Source: Alcanivoracaceae bacterium (GTDB lineage: Bacteria; Pseudomonadota; Gammaproteobacteria; Pseudomonadales; Alcanivoracaceae). From it: 64,000 bases of DNA. Shown here one piece after another: positions 17,724 to 25,970 of this stretch; within the stretch, counting starts at the first letter, position 1, and every line of letters starts with the position of its first letter. Below the pieces are notes generated by a model. It did no database searches. It had not been told where the DNA came from and worked only from the letters and a program-made list of their open reading frames with translations. The position numbers and the translations under genes are program-made. The DNA lies in NCBI GenBank assembly GCA_029210325.1, contig JARGPU010000009.1:1-64000 (forward strand), given 5' to 3'.

Positions 17724-18359
17724 TCAGGGGAAGGTCTGACGAGCGACTTCTGCCAGTTCAACCAGCTGGCCGTGAAAGAAATGGCCACTAACAGGAAAGC
17801 GCACCAGATCCGGGTTAAGCGCGGTATCGTTAGCCCAGGCCAGCATCTCCGCCACCGGCACCACCTCATCCTGCTCGCCAACCACCACCGTCACCGGACA
17901 GCCGGTGTGCTCAATGGTATCGAAGTCATTGTGATGAACGGGCGGCGCCAGCAGCAGCAGATGAGTAAGTGGCCCGCCAGCCGAGGCCAGAGACGCAGCG
18001 CCACGCACCGCCACCCAGGAGCCAAAGGAAAAGCCCGCCAGCCAAACCGGACGGTCGGGCCAGCGCTGCTTGAGCCAGCCAATCACCGCCAGCAAGTCTT
18101 CACTTTCGGTAAAACCAGCGCCATGCACGCCCTGACTCTTGCCCACACCACGAAAATTGAAGCGCAAGGCGACACCGCCGGCATCGCGCACCGCGCGGCA
18201 CAGCGAGGTGACCACTTTGTTCTCCATGGCGCCGCCAAACAGAGGGTGGGGATGGCATACCACGCCGATAAACCGCGGCTGTTCGCTGGAATACTCCATC
18301 ACCGCCTCTATAACACCGGCTGGACCGGACAAACTGAGGTGCTCGCGCTGCGCTGCCAT
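17724..18359 (-). CDS. Alpha/beta hydrolase, small YhfR/CocE-like family
   Basis: This is a 211-residue alpha/beta hydrolase. It has the oxyanion region CHPHPLFGGAMENKVV, the segment RFNFRGVGKSQG, and the nucleophile elbow GFSFGS with Ser111. The Asp is in VVGEQDEVVPV, and the C-terminal His is in VSGHFFHGQLVEL. The start at 18359 follows AAGGTGA. The substrate is unknown. It lies 40 bases upstream of zapE on the same strand and may be co-transcribed. Confidence 0.85.
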   Translation of the reverse strand: MAAQREHLSLSGPAGVIEAVMEYSSEQPRFIGVVCHPHPLFGGAMENKVVTSLCRAVRDAGGVALRFNFRGVGKSQGVHGAGFTESEDLLAVIGWLKQRWPDRPVWLAGFSFGSWVAVRGAASLASAGGPLTHLLLLAPPVHHNDFDTIEHTGCPVTVVVGEQDEVVPVAEMLAWANDTALNPDLVRFPVSGHFFHGQLVELAEVARQTFP

Positions 18360-18480
18360 ATTGTCACCTTGAGGTGTCGTTACCGCTGATTTGTCGGGAA
18401 TTCTAACAATTGCGTCGCCATCATGCTTGGCGCTTCGCTTCGCGCTGTGCTGCAATAGGGTATCGCCAGGAGGAATACTG

Positions 18481-19029
18481 ATGGGCAGTTTGTCTACCAC
18501 GTTGTTGATACTGATCGCAGGGGCCGTTGTCGGAGCTGCCTTGGCTTGGTTGTTTCTACCCTACCGCCGCAACTGGGTGGCACTGGAAAAGGAACGGGAT
18601 CAGGCTCGCAGCGCGTTAAATCGTTACCGTGAAGAAGTCGACGCACACTTTCTGCGCACCGCGGACCTGGTCAGCAACCTGAATCAGGCCTACCGGGCGG
18701 TTCACGAGCAGCTGGCCGATGGCGCCCGTCAGTTGTGCTCGGACCAAGCCCGACGCATCGCCATGGCAAAAACCTTTGATCTGCTGCCCGATAGTGACGA
18801 GCAAATTGGCGAGGAGGTCAGCCCACCGCTGGATTACGCACCAAGCCATAAGGGCACTCTGGCGGAAAACTATGGTTTGCGTCGCGATGAGCAAGATCCT
18901 GATGCCATGGAAACCACTGTGGCCGATGACATGCTCAACCCGCCAAGAGATTATGCCGATGGCTGTGGCGAGCAGGGTTGTCCGCCGGACGATAACCAAG
19001 ACCCTCCCGCCGGCACCACTCAACGATAA
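18481..19029 (+). CDS. zapG: ZapG (YhcB, DUF1043) inner membrane protein
   Basis: ZapG/YhcB is an inner-membrane protein linked to cell division and envelope growth. One N-terminal membrane helix (LSTTLLILIAGAVVGAALAW) is followed by a coiled coil (about residues 35-80) and a long acidic, proline-rich tail. At 182 residues it is longer than the 132-residue E. coli protein because of this tail. AGGAGG seven bases before the ATG at 18481 decides the start. The last ten bases overlap the end of pbgA on the other strand. Confidence 0.88.
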   Translation: MGSLSTTLLILIAGAVVGAALAWLFLPYRRNWVALEKERDQARSALNRYREEVDAHFLRTADLVSNLNQAYRAVHEQLADGARQLCSDQARRIAMAKTFDLLPDSDEQIGEEVSPPLDYAPSHKGTLAENYGLRRDEQDPDAMETTVADDMLNPPRDYADGCGEQGCPPDDNQDPPAGTTQR

Positions 19030-20855
19030 AAGCGTGACAATTGGGCCAGGATACTGCGGCTGATCTCCGGCGGGACCACGGCGTCAGAGGCTTTGCGCAG
19101 CTTCTTATCCAGCACATCATGACTGCCTCCGGGGTAGCTCACTACGATGTGCTCATCCAGCACTGCCGCATAGCTGGCATAGCTTCCCGCAATCAGTACG
19201 TCGCGAGGCCTCGGGTCAAACAGGTTCTGTCCTACCGCATAGTGATCTGCCGGAGTCTGCGCACAACCCAACACCTCTTGTAACAGGGTCACCGGCACAT
19301 CATGGTGAGATGTGCGGTAACCAATGGTCTGTGGGGCTCGCTGAGGCCAATGCACAATCATCGGCACGTGCAACTGCACATCGCTGAAGTTGCTACCATG
19401 GCCCCAGAAGCCAAGACCATTGTCGTTAAATTCCTCGCCATGATCCGAGCTGATCATAACCACCGTATTGTCGAGCAGACCGCGCTGCTGCAGATCATCC
19501 AGCACTTTACCTACCAGACTGTCTACATAGTGCGTAGCGGTACGATAAACATTCAAATACGGCTCAGGATCAAAGCCGTCAGAAAGCTCAAGATGATTAA
19601 TCTCTTGCCAATAGGGTTCGAACCTTGGGTACTCCGATGGCGGCTCATAGGCATGCACGGCTGAGTAAAATATAAAACCGAAGAACGGCGCAGCAGAATC
19701 ATCCCGCGCCGCGGTAAACGCCAACCAGTCATCGGTAATCCTCTGATCCTTGGCTGCCATGGATGCGCCCGGTGTGCGCAGGCGAATATCCGGCACGCGG
19801 GCAAACACGGTGCGATCAAAAGCAGGGCTAACCAGTGTGGCGGAAGACAAAATCTGTGTTTGATAGCCCTGCAACATCATGTGCTCTACTAATACTGGCG
19901 GGTGCTGAGCACCGTAGAAGGCTTCCCAGTAGTTCGATGGCAGGCCATAGAACAAGGAAAAAACACCGGCTAGCGTGGAGTTACCACCACTAAAATGATT
20001 GCTGAAATCGGTAGCCCGCTGACGAAAATCAGTAAGATTCGGAGCCCACTGCTGCGTTACCGTATCAGCACGCAACGCGTCCACCAGAATAATTAAAACG
20101 TTTGGCGATGCGTCGCTGCCCGTACAACGCATCGGCTCCAGCGGATAACGTAAGGTTAGACCATCGGCGGGCAAGGGCTGATCAAAAATACGGTTCTTTT
20201 GTGGATCAACCCACCCTCTGGAAACGAAAAATCGCTTCGATGTGGTGCCGAAATAAAGCGGGATATGTCGGGTAATCGAGGTAATCCGGGTGTCATAAGC
20301 TGCATCTGACCAAGCGTGAATAGCATGAGCCCCGGACAGAAAAATAAATACAACAGCAAGCGCCACCTTACCCAGCCACGATGACATGGGTTTCGCCAAC
20401 CTCTCCATCAGAACAATAGCCGCGATAATCAGTGCAATACCGCCGAAGCCCATCAGATAGACCTGCCAGGAAAACTCGAATGTATCCGAGCCGGACAGCA
20501 ACAGCATTTCCAGTACAAATGTGTTGATATGAAAACGATAGAGATCGTAAACCACCGTATCCGCCAGCAGAGTGACAAGCAGCAAAGCGACCAATACGCC
20601 ACTGATTACACGGAACAAGTGACCAGGCAGCCAGACAAACAGAAACATCGGCAGCAACACCAGAGTCGGAAACAGTGAAAAGTGGCCGACATACAACATC
20701 ACCAGATAAACCAGCACGAACCCGTCATCAACACTGATCCATGGCAGGTAGCGTAATCCTACCAGCCAGACCAGCGGCATCACGGCAACGGAAAACCTGA
20801 AAAGCCACGCGGCATTTGACCGAGCCACCGCGCTATCCTGCTCATAGGACCACAT
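19020..20855 (-). CDS. PbgA/YejM-type DUF3413 inner membrane protein with sulfatase-fold periplasmic domain
   Basis: This 611-residue protein has five N-terminal membrane helices (about residues 15-205) and a periplasmic alkaline-phosphatase/sulfatase-like domain beginning near NVLIILVDALRADTV. In E. coli, PbgA (YejM, LapC) senses lipopolysaccharide and controls LpxC turnover through LapB. The motif ISSDHGEEFNDNG is of the sulfatase type. The topology and length match that family, so a role in envelope lipid balance is likely, but catalytic activity is not implied. Confidence 0.88.
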   Translation of the reverse strand: MWSYEQDSAVARSNAAWLFRFSVAVMPLVWLVGLRYLPWISVDDGFVLVYLVMLYVGHFSLFPTLVLLPMFLFVWLPGHLFRVISGVLVALLLVTLLADTVVYDLYRFHINTFVLEMLLLSGSDTFEFSWQVYLMGFGGIALIIAAIVLMERLAKPMSSWLGKVALAVVFIFLSGAHAIHAWSDAAYDTRITSITRHIPLYFGTTSKRFFVSRGWVDPQKNRIFDQPLPADGLTLRYPLEPMRCTGSDASPNVLIILVDALRADTVTQQWAPNLTDFRQRATDFSNHFSGGNSTLAGVFSLFYGLPSNYWEAFYGAQHPPVLVEHMMLQGYQTQILSSATLVSPAFDRTVFARVPDIRLRTPGASMAAKDQRITDDWLAFTAARDDSAAPFFGFIFYSAVHAYEPPSEYPRFEPYWQEINHLELSDGFDPEPYLNVYRTATHYVDSLVGKVLDDLQQRGLLDNTVVMISSDHGEEFNDNGLGFWGHGSNFSDVQLHVPMIVHWPQRAPQTIGYRTSHHDVPVTLLQEVLGCAQTPADHYAVGQNLFDPRPRDVLIAGSYASYAAVLDEHIVVSYPGGSHDVLDKKLRKASDAVVPPEISRSILAQLSRFYR

Positions 20856-20927
20856 TGCCCGCCTCTCCTCTCATCTCCTCTATGCACCGCACCGCAAAAC
20901 AACAACCGGGATGTGCAGGAACGTACC

Positions 20928-20954
20928 AAAAAAGCCCGCAAGAAGCGGGCTTTT
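20928..20954 (-). terminator. Rho-independent terminator of sat
   Basis: AAAAGCCCGC / GCGGGCTTTT (20930-20939 with 20945-20954) with an AAGAA loop; on the minus strand the stem merges into a run of six T. It lies 24 bases after the sat stop codon. Confidence 0.9.
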
Positions 20955-20977
20955 CGTTCAGGACCTGAGCACGTATA

Positions 20978-22192
20978 TCAGCGAGCCGAATGGCCAGTCA
21001 GCTCGACCTTCACCTTCTCATGGTCCTGCAGCGAGGCGTAGTAACGGCGCAGCACTTCCAGTACCTCTGGACGGCTGAAGCCATCTTGTACTTCCTCACC
21101 TTCGCTCAACGCCTTGCGCAATTTGGTGCCAGACACCAGCACCCGGTCTGCCGCCTCATGCGGGCAAGTACGCATGGACGCCATGGTGCCGCACTTGTTG
21201 CACCAGAAGGTCCAGTCGATTTTCAACGGCTGCGTAATCAGCGCATCCGACTTGATCTCATCAAAGATATGGTGCGCATCAAACGGACCGTAGTAATCAC
21301 CAACGCCGGCATGATCACGGCCGACAATCAGGTGCGAGCAGCCATAGTTCTGACGGAACAAAGCGTGCAGCAGGGCTTCGCGCGGACCGGCATAACGCAT
21401 ATCCAGCGGATAGCCGGACTGCACCACGGTGTTTTTAACGAAGTACTTGTCGATCAGTACAGAAATCGCTTCCTGACGAACCTCGGCCGGAATATCGCCC
21501 GGCTTCAACTGGCCCAGCAGCGAGTGCACCATTACACCGTCGCAGATTTCGATAGCGATCTTGGCGAGATGCTCGTGGGACCGGTGCATCGGGTTACGGG
21601 TCTGGAACGCCGCTACAGTTTTCCAGCCTTTTTCTTCGAACATGGCGCGGGTCTGAGCCGGGGTCATGTAGGTGTCGGCGTACTTGGTCGGGAACTCGCC
21701 CTGACTGAATACCTTCACCGGGCCGGCCAGGTTGATATCGCCCTGCTGCATAACCATCTTGACGCCAGGATGAGCCGCATCGGTGGTCTTGAACACGGTC
21801 TCGCACTCGTGCGCCTTATCGATGCTGTATTTCTCGCTGACTGTCATGGAACCCATGATCTCGCCATCTTCATCCACCAACGCCACTTCCTGACCTTCCT
21901 TGATGGCGTCAGCAGTAGCCTTGTCGGTGGACAACGTAATCGGGATCGGCCAGAACAGGCCGTTAGCGGTGGTCATAGTGTCGCACACGCCCTGCCAGTC
22001 AGCCTTGCCCATAAAGCCTTCCAGCGGAGTGAAACCACCGATACCGAACATGATCAGATCACCGCGCTCGCGCGAGGACATCTGCACCTTCGGCAGGTTG
22101 GCGGCGGCGGCCAGCGCCTGTTTCAGCGCCTCCCCTTCGAGCAGCAGCGGCTTAAGCTGATCACTGCCATGCGGTTTCACCAATTGCGACAT
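20978..22192 (-). CDS. sat: ATP sulfurylase (sulfate adenylyltransferase, homo-oligomeric type)
   Basis: This enzyme activates sulfate with ATP to adenosine-5'-phosphosulfate. The family motifs are [13 protein letters not shown] (nucleotide site), [19 protein letters not shown], and the C-terminal [16 protein letters not shown], which looks metal-binding. The ATG at 22192 gives 404 residues; the extension to 22291 is not coding-like. This monomer type differs from CysDN and is used for assimilation in some marine gammaproteobacteria and for dissimilation elsewhere. No aprAB or cysC neighbour is present, so an assimilatory role is inferred. Confidence 0.93.
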   Translation of the reverse strand: MSQLVKPHGSDQLKPLLLEGEALKQALAAAANLPKVQMSSRERGDLIMFGIGGFTPLEGFMGKADWQGVCDTMTTANGLFWPIPITLSTDKATADAIKEGQEVALVDEDGEIMGSMTVSEKYSIDKAHECETVFKTTDAAHPGVKMVMQQGDINLAGPVKVFSQGEFPTKYADTYMTPAQTRAMFEEKGWKTVAAFQTRNPMHRSHEHLAKIAIEICDGVMVHSLLGQLKPGDIPAEVRQEAISVLIDKYFVKNTVVQSGYPLDMRYAGPREALLHALFRQNYGCSHLIVGRDHAGVGDYYGPFDAHHIFDEIKSDALITQPLKIDWTFWCNKCGTMASMRTCPHEAADRVLVSGTKLRKALSEGEEVQDGFSRPEVLEVLRRYYASLQDHEKVKVELTGHSAR

Positions 22193-22232
22193 GCTAACTC
22201 CCGATTCAGTAGCGGTTAAAAACAAGGGGCGC

Positions 22233-22290
22233 ATTATAGCGGCCCGAAGGGGCAGACCACCACCAGCGAAGGCTGGGTTGGTTATAACCA
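22233..22290 (-). promoter_or_regulatory. sat promoter with an upstream palindrome
   Basis: A perfect TATAAT lies at 22238-22233 on the minus strand, 41 bases before the sat start, but no acceptable -35 box is found at 17 bases (TCTGCC). Upstream is the perfect 12-bp palindrome TGGTTATAACCA (22279-22290), followed by another ATAACTAT-like segment. A good -10 with a poor -35 and an AT-rich palindrome near -50 is what an activator-dependent promoter looks like. CysB is a possible activator, but its site is too degenerate to name it here. Confidence 0.55.
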
Positions 22291-22328
22291 TTGGTTAGAT
22301 AGTTATACGCAGGCATGACCCCGGCGAG

Positions 22329-23087
22329 CTAAACCGGGTTATCAATATCGATAAAGATATGTTCAATGCCAAAACGCTGCGCCAGCCAGTCACCCAACGC
22401 CTGCACCCCGTAGCGTTCGGTAGCATGGTGGCCGCAGGCGAAATAATGGATGCCGGTTTCCCGGGCGAAGTGCACCGTTGGCTCGGAAATCTCACCACTG
22501 ATATAGGCGTCCAGCCCAAGCCCCTGAGCCCGGTCGATATACCCCTGTGCCGCCCCGGTACACCAACCGACGGTTTCGATTTCATCGCCGGGATCGCCAA
22601 TATGCAGCACTTCACGGCCTAACCGATCTTCCAGATGGCCGGCCAGCTCCGCCGCCGTCATCACTTCCGGCAGAGCTCCATGCAAGCCCACAGACAGCGG
22701 ATTGCCCGGCTCCAGACCGCCGGCCACGGAGAAATCCAGAATTTCTGCCAAGCGGGCGTTATTACCCAGCTGTGGGTGCACATCCAGCGGTAAATGATAG
22801 GCAAACAGGTTCAGATCATGGCCCAGCAGCGTCTGCAGGCGCTGTCGCTTGATGCCGCGGATACGCTCTTCTTCACCACGCCAGAAGTAGCCATGGTGTA
22901 CCAGCACCGCGTCAGCCTCTTCCACCAGAGCCGCATCCAGCAGGGCCTGGCAAGCAGTCACCCCGCTAACCACCCGACGAATCTGCTCGCGCCCTTCGAC
23001 CTGCAGGCCATTCGGGCAATAATCCTTGAAGCGACCACTTTGCAGCTCGGCATCCAGCGCCGCCAGCATGGCATCTCGTTTGATCAT
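22329..23087 (-). CDS. Nif3-like dinuclear metal centre protein (YbgI family)
   Basis: This is a 252-residue protein of the Nif3/YbgI family, which forms hexameric rings with a two-metal site. Metal-ligand motifs are LVHHGYFWRG (HH), AYHLPLDVHPQLGNN, and at the C-terminus FACGHHATERYG (HxxxE). The ATG at 23087 has AGGAGG seven bases upstream. Members have been linked to radical repair or GTP cyclohydrolase-like folds, but no firm function is known. Confidence 0.92.
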   Translation of the reverse strand: MIKRDAMLAALDAELQSGRFKDYCPNGLQVEGREQIRRVVSGVTACQALLDAALVEEADAVLVHHGYFWRGEEERIRGIKRQRLQTLLGHDLNLFAYHLPLDVHPQLGNNARLAEILDFSVAGGLEPGNPLSVGLHGALPEVMTAAELAGHLEDRLGREVLHIGDPGDEIETVGWCTGAAQGYIDRAQGLGLDAYISGEISEPTVHFARETGIHYFACGHHATERYGVQALGDWLAQRFGIEHIFIDIDNPV

Positions 23088-23159
23088 CTTTCCTCCTGCC
23101 TCGGCCAACCATGGCAATCAATTCAGATAGGTGGCTGATTCAGGGAATGCCGCCCCATC

Positions 23160-23168
23160 TGCTAGACT
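23160..23168 (+). promoter_or_regulatory. Extended -10 element of the degS-type gene
   Basis: TGCTAGACT (TGn plus TAGACT) ends 46 bases before the protease start codon, with TTCAGG 18 bases upstream of the hexamer as a weak -35. It resembles the lpoA element in this window. Confidence 0.45.
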
Positions 23169-23214
23169 GCCGCAGTTTACATGACCCCACCCCGAATCAG
23201 CAGGATCGACATAC

Positions 23215-24312
23215 ATGAAACTGGTGCGCTTCTTCGCTGGCCCTGTGCTGGCCGGCATAGTTGTCGGCCTTGCCGTGCTGTGGTGGTACGAAATGGGCCC
23301 AGGCGCCCATGGCTATAACCCGCTAAGCCGCCCGGCACAAACCTATGCTACTGCCGTCAACCGTGCAGCCCCAGCGGTGGTCAACATCTACACCACACAA
23401 ACCGTCAGCCGCGATACCAGCAGTGAAGACGATGAACTGCTCAACCGTTTTATGGAAGAACCCCGCCGCGAACGGCTGCTATCCAGCCTCGGTTCCGGGG
23501 TAATTGTTTCTGACAAGGGCTACCTGCTAACCAGTAACCACGTGGTGCAAGACGCCGACGAAATTCTGGTGGCACTGAGAGACGGCCGCGAGACCGTGGC
23601 GCAGCTGGTGGGCTCGGACCCGGAAACGGATCTGGCCTTGCTGAAAATACCGCTGGATGAATTGCCGGTGATTCGCCTTGGCAACGGCAGCCCGGTAGAT
23701 GTGGGCGACGTAGTACTGGCCATCGGCAATCCACTCGGCGTCGGCCAGACCGTGTCCATGGGCATTGTCAGCGCCACCGGCCGCAGTCATCTGGGTATTG
23801 CCACCTTTGAAAATTTTATCCAGACCGACGCGGCAATTAACCGCGGTAACTCCGGTGGCGCGCTGATCGATACGCGCGGCAACCTGATCGGTATCAACAC
23901 CGCCATTCTGTCCAGCGACGGCAGCTGGCAAGGCATAGGCTTTGCCACACCAACCTCTGTTGCAAACGCTGTGATGAGTGATCTGATTGAGCATGGCCGG
24001 GTGATTCGCGGCTGGCTCGGCGTCACCGTGCAAGACATTACCCCGAATCTGGCCGCCACCTTTGGCCTGGATGAAGTCCGCGGCGGTCTGGTATCCGAAG
24101 TTGTGCGCACTAGCCCGGCGTATAAAGGCGGCCTGCGACCCGGTGATGTTCTGGTAGGCGTCAACGACAATCCTGTCCGCGATGGCTATGAATCAATGAA
24201 CATCATCGCCGGAACAAAACCAGGCACCGAAGTAATTCTTAACGTGATACGTAATCGCGAAGCGCTGGATCTGCAGGTGATTATTGGAACGCGACCGCCG
24301 ATGGTGAACTAG
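23215..24312 (+). CDS. DegS/AlgW-type periplasmic serine protease
   Basis: Proteases of this kind sense misfolded outer-membrane proteins and start cleavage of the anti-sigma factor that holds sigma-E. One N-terminal membrane anchor (VRFFAGPVLAGIVVGLAVLW) precedes a trypsin-like domain with the triad H109 (SNHVV), D139 (ETDLAL) and S213 (RGNSGGA). A single PDZ domain covers about residues 265-360 (GWLGVTVQD, PAYKGGLRPGDVL). One PDZ plus an uncleaved anchor and 365 residues separate it from DegP. It could also be called AlgW. Confidence 0.93.
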   Translation: MKLVRFFAGPVLAGIVVGLAVLWWYEMGPGAHGYNPLSRPAQTYATAVNRAAPAVVNIYTTQTVSRDTSSEDDELLNRFMEEPRRERLLSSLGSGVIVSDKGYLLTSNHVVQDADEILVALRDGRETVAQLVGSDPETDLALLKIPLDELPVIRLGNGSPVDVGDVVLAIGNPLGVGQTVSMGIVSATGRSHLGIATFENFIQTDAAINRGNSGGALIDTRGNLIGINTAILSSDGSWQGIGFATPTSVANAVMSDLIEHGRVIRGWLGVTVQDITPNLAATFGLDEVRGGLVSEVVRTSPAYKGGLRPGDVLVGVNDNPVRDGYESMNIIAGTKPGTEVILNVIRNREALDLQVIIGTRPPMVN

Positions 24313-24348
24313 CAGACCTAACCCCAAAAATCAGATCAGGAGAGAAGC

Positions 24349-25257
24349 ATGTCTAATTTGCAGGGTAAAACCGTCGCCGTCACCGGTGCCAGCGGAATGA
24401 TTGGCGCCTACCTGTGCCGCAGCCTGCTGGCTGCCGGCGCCCACGTAGTTGGCGTGGTACGAACCCCCTCAAAGGCTGCCTTCCTCGCCGATGAAGGCGT
24501 CGAGTTTCGTAAGGCCGATCTAACCGACCCGGCCTCCCTGGAAGCCGCCTTCAAGGGCTGCGACGCGATCATCTCTAATGCCGCCATGTACGTGGCCACC
24601 AAGGGCTTCAGCGCTTGGCATGCTCACGAAAAGGCCAACGTGGAAGGCACTCGCAATGTTTTTGAAGCCGCCCATAAAGCTGGCGTTAAGCGCATTGTTC
24701 ATGTCAGCACCTTCGGCATTTATAAATGGTCGATGCTCTCACCCATGGATGAAGGCTGGCCACAGCTGGACGGCAAAAACCGCAAAGGTGGCACCTACCG
24801 CGCCACCAAGCAGATCAGCGAAGATCTGGCTTGGCAACTGGCACGGCAACTCGACCTGCAACTGACCACCGTGCGCCCCAGCGCCGTCTACGGCGCACGC
24901 GATCCGAACACCATGGACATGGTCTACAAGGCCCTCAAACTACCTGTAATTGTGATGCCCAGCATCAGCTTTCCGCTGGTCTACGCCGGCGACGTCGCCG
25001 ATGCCACCGTCAATGCGGTAGCCAGCGAAAAAGCCATCAACCAGGCTTACAACGTAGGCGGCGACAGCCAGCAGATCGGCAGCTTTCTGCGCGCAGTCGT
25101 CCGCGCCCGAGGCAAAGGGCCGATGATTCTTGCCCTACCAATGCCGCTAAGAGTCCGCACGGATAACAGCAAAGCAGAGAGAGATCTGGGATTCAGAAAT
25201 CGGCCGTTTGATGAAGCGTTGGCAGAAGTGATTGCAGAGGATGGGCGGGATGATTGA
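24349..25257 (+). CDS. NAD-dependent epimerase/dehydratase (extended SDR)
   Basis: This is a 302-residue extended SDR. The cofactor motif TGASGMIGAYLCRSL follows a short strand; the middle motif is ISNAAMYV, and the catalytic pair is in YRATKQISEDLAW (YxxxK). The C-terminal half includes LTTVRPSAVYGARD and LVYAGDVADATVNA. AGGAGAGAAGC precedes the ATG. It lies 36 bases after the DegS-like gene and may be read with it. The substrate is unknown. Confidence 0.88.
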   Translation: MSNLQGKTVAVTGASGMIGAYLCRSLLAAGAHVVGVVRTPSKAAFLADEGVEFRKADLTDPASLEAAFKGCDAIISNAAMYVATKGFSAWHAHEKANVEGTRNVFEAAHKAGVKRIVHVSTFGIYKWSMLSPMDEGWPQLDGKNRKGGTYRATKQISEDLAWQLARQLDLQLTTVRPSAVYGARDPNTMDMVYKALKLPVIVMPSISFPLVYAGDVADATVNAVASEKAINQAYNVGGDSQQIGSFLRAVVRARGKGPMILALPMPLRVRTDNSKAERDLGFRNRPFDEALAEVIAEDGRDD

Positions 25258-25284
25258 CTGCCCGGCTTTCTGAGCCGGGCAGTC
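25256..25284 (+). terminator. Stem-loop at the end of the epimerase gene
   Basis: GACTGCCCGGCT / AGCCGGGCAGTC is a perfect 12-bp stem with a TTCTG loop and includes the last bases of the stop codon. No T run follows, so it may terminate weakly or protect the transcript end. It also marks the edge where base composition drops. Confidence 0.55.
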
Positions 25285-25299
25285 CGTAATATGACCGAA

Positions 25300-25908
25300 C
25301 TACAACGTCGAATCCAAAAATATATCGATGTACTTCTCATAGTCATTCCATGGGTATTCGCTGATGGTGATAACATTCAGTGCAATCCCATGGACAAAGC
25401 ACATCAAGCTTTCCAGAAACACCATAACTGAAGAATCACCAACAGAACTCAATAGATCCTGCATCATGGGAGCGATGACAGCCAGAAGCTCTTCGACAAT
25501 ATTAGTATGATTTATAAAAAACTCGTCCGAGGATGAAGCCCTGTCCTCATTTAGAAAAACAATGCGGAACCTGTCTTTATGCTCTACCCAGTAATTTAAG
25601 TAGGTAATGCACATACTCTTCAACTGGCTCTTCGCCTCTTTTTCTTTGCCGACGCTAGCCCTTATCAAATCGAACAACTCATCAAAGAAGTCAGCCCATA
25701 TATGATGCAAAATCGCATTTTTATTGGGAAAGTATTTGTATAGCGTCATGGTACCCATATCTGCTTTTGCAGCGATCTTTCTCATCGATACAGATGGGTA
25801 CCCTTCCGCCACAAACAAGGATTGTGCGGCTTCGATTATCTTATCGACCTTTGCCTGCCGCTCATCATCGGTTTGTTTTGGCCTGCCCATTTTGCCTTGT
25901 TTACTCAT
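25300..25908 (-). CDS. TetR family transcriptional regulator
   Basis: This 202-residue protein has the TetR N-terminal helix-turn-helix domain (IIEAAQSLFVAEGYPSVSM, RKIAAKADMGTMTLYKYF) at about residues 23-62 and an unrelated-looking helical ligand domain behind it. It lies 62 bases downstream of the amidohydrolase on the same strand and has a possible promoter of its own. It is the obvious candidate regulator of the cluster up to 31131. The DNA is AT-richer than the chromosome around it. Confidence 0.93.
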   Translation of the reverse strand: MSKQGKMGRPKQTDDERQAKVDKIIEAAQSLFVAEGYPSVSMRKIAAKADMGTMTLYKYFPNKNAILHHIWADFFDELFDLIRASVGKEKEAKSQLKSMCITYLNYWVEHKDRFRIVFLNEDRASSSDEFFINHTNIVEELLAVIAPMMQDLLSSVGDSSVMVFLESLMCFVHGIALNVITISEYPWNDYEKYIDIFLDSTL

Positions 25909-25946
25909 AAAGACTCAGCTCGATCTGTGAATATTTAATAGATGCC

Positions 25947-25952
25947 ATTATA
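25947..25952 (-). promoter_or_regulatory. Possible -10 box of the tetR gene
   Basis: TATAAT on the minus strand lies 38 bases before the TetR start; TGCTGA 18 bases further upstream is a weak -35. It would let the regulator be made independently of the amidohydrolase transcript. Confidence 0.4.
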
Positions 25953-25970
25953 TGCCGTATCAGTCGGCGC

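Noticed and set aside
20990-22219. 409-residue open frame antisense to sat
   Set aside because: Sat is unmistakable on the other strand; the antisense frame has no recognisable domain and is a by-product of codon bias.
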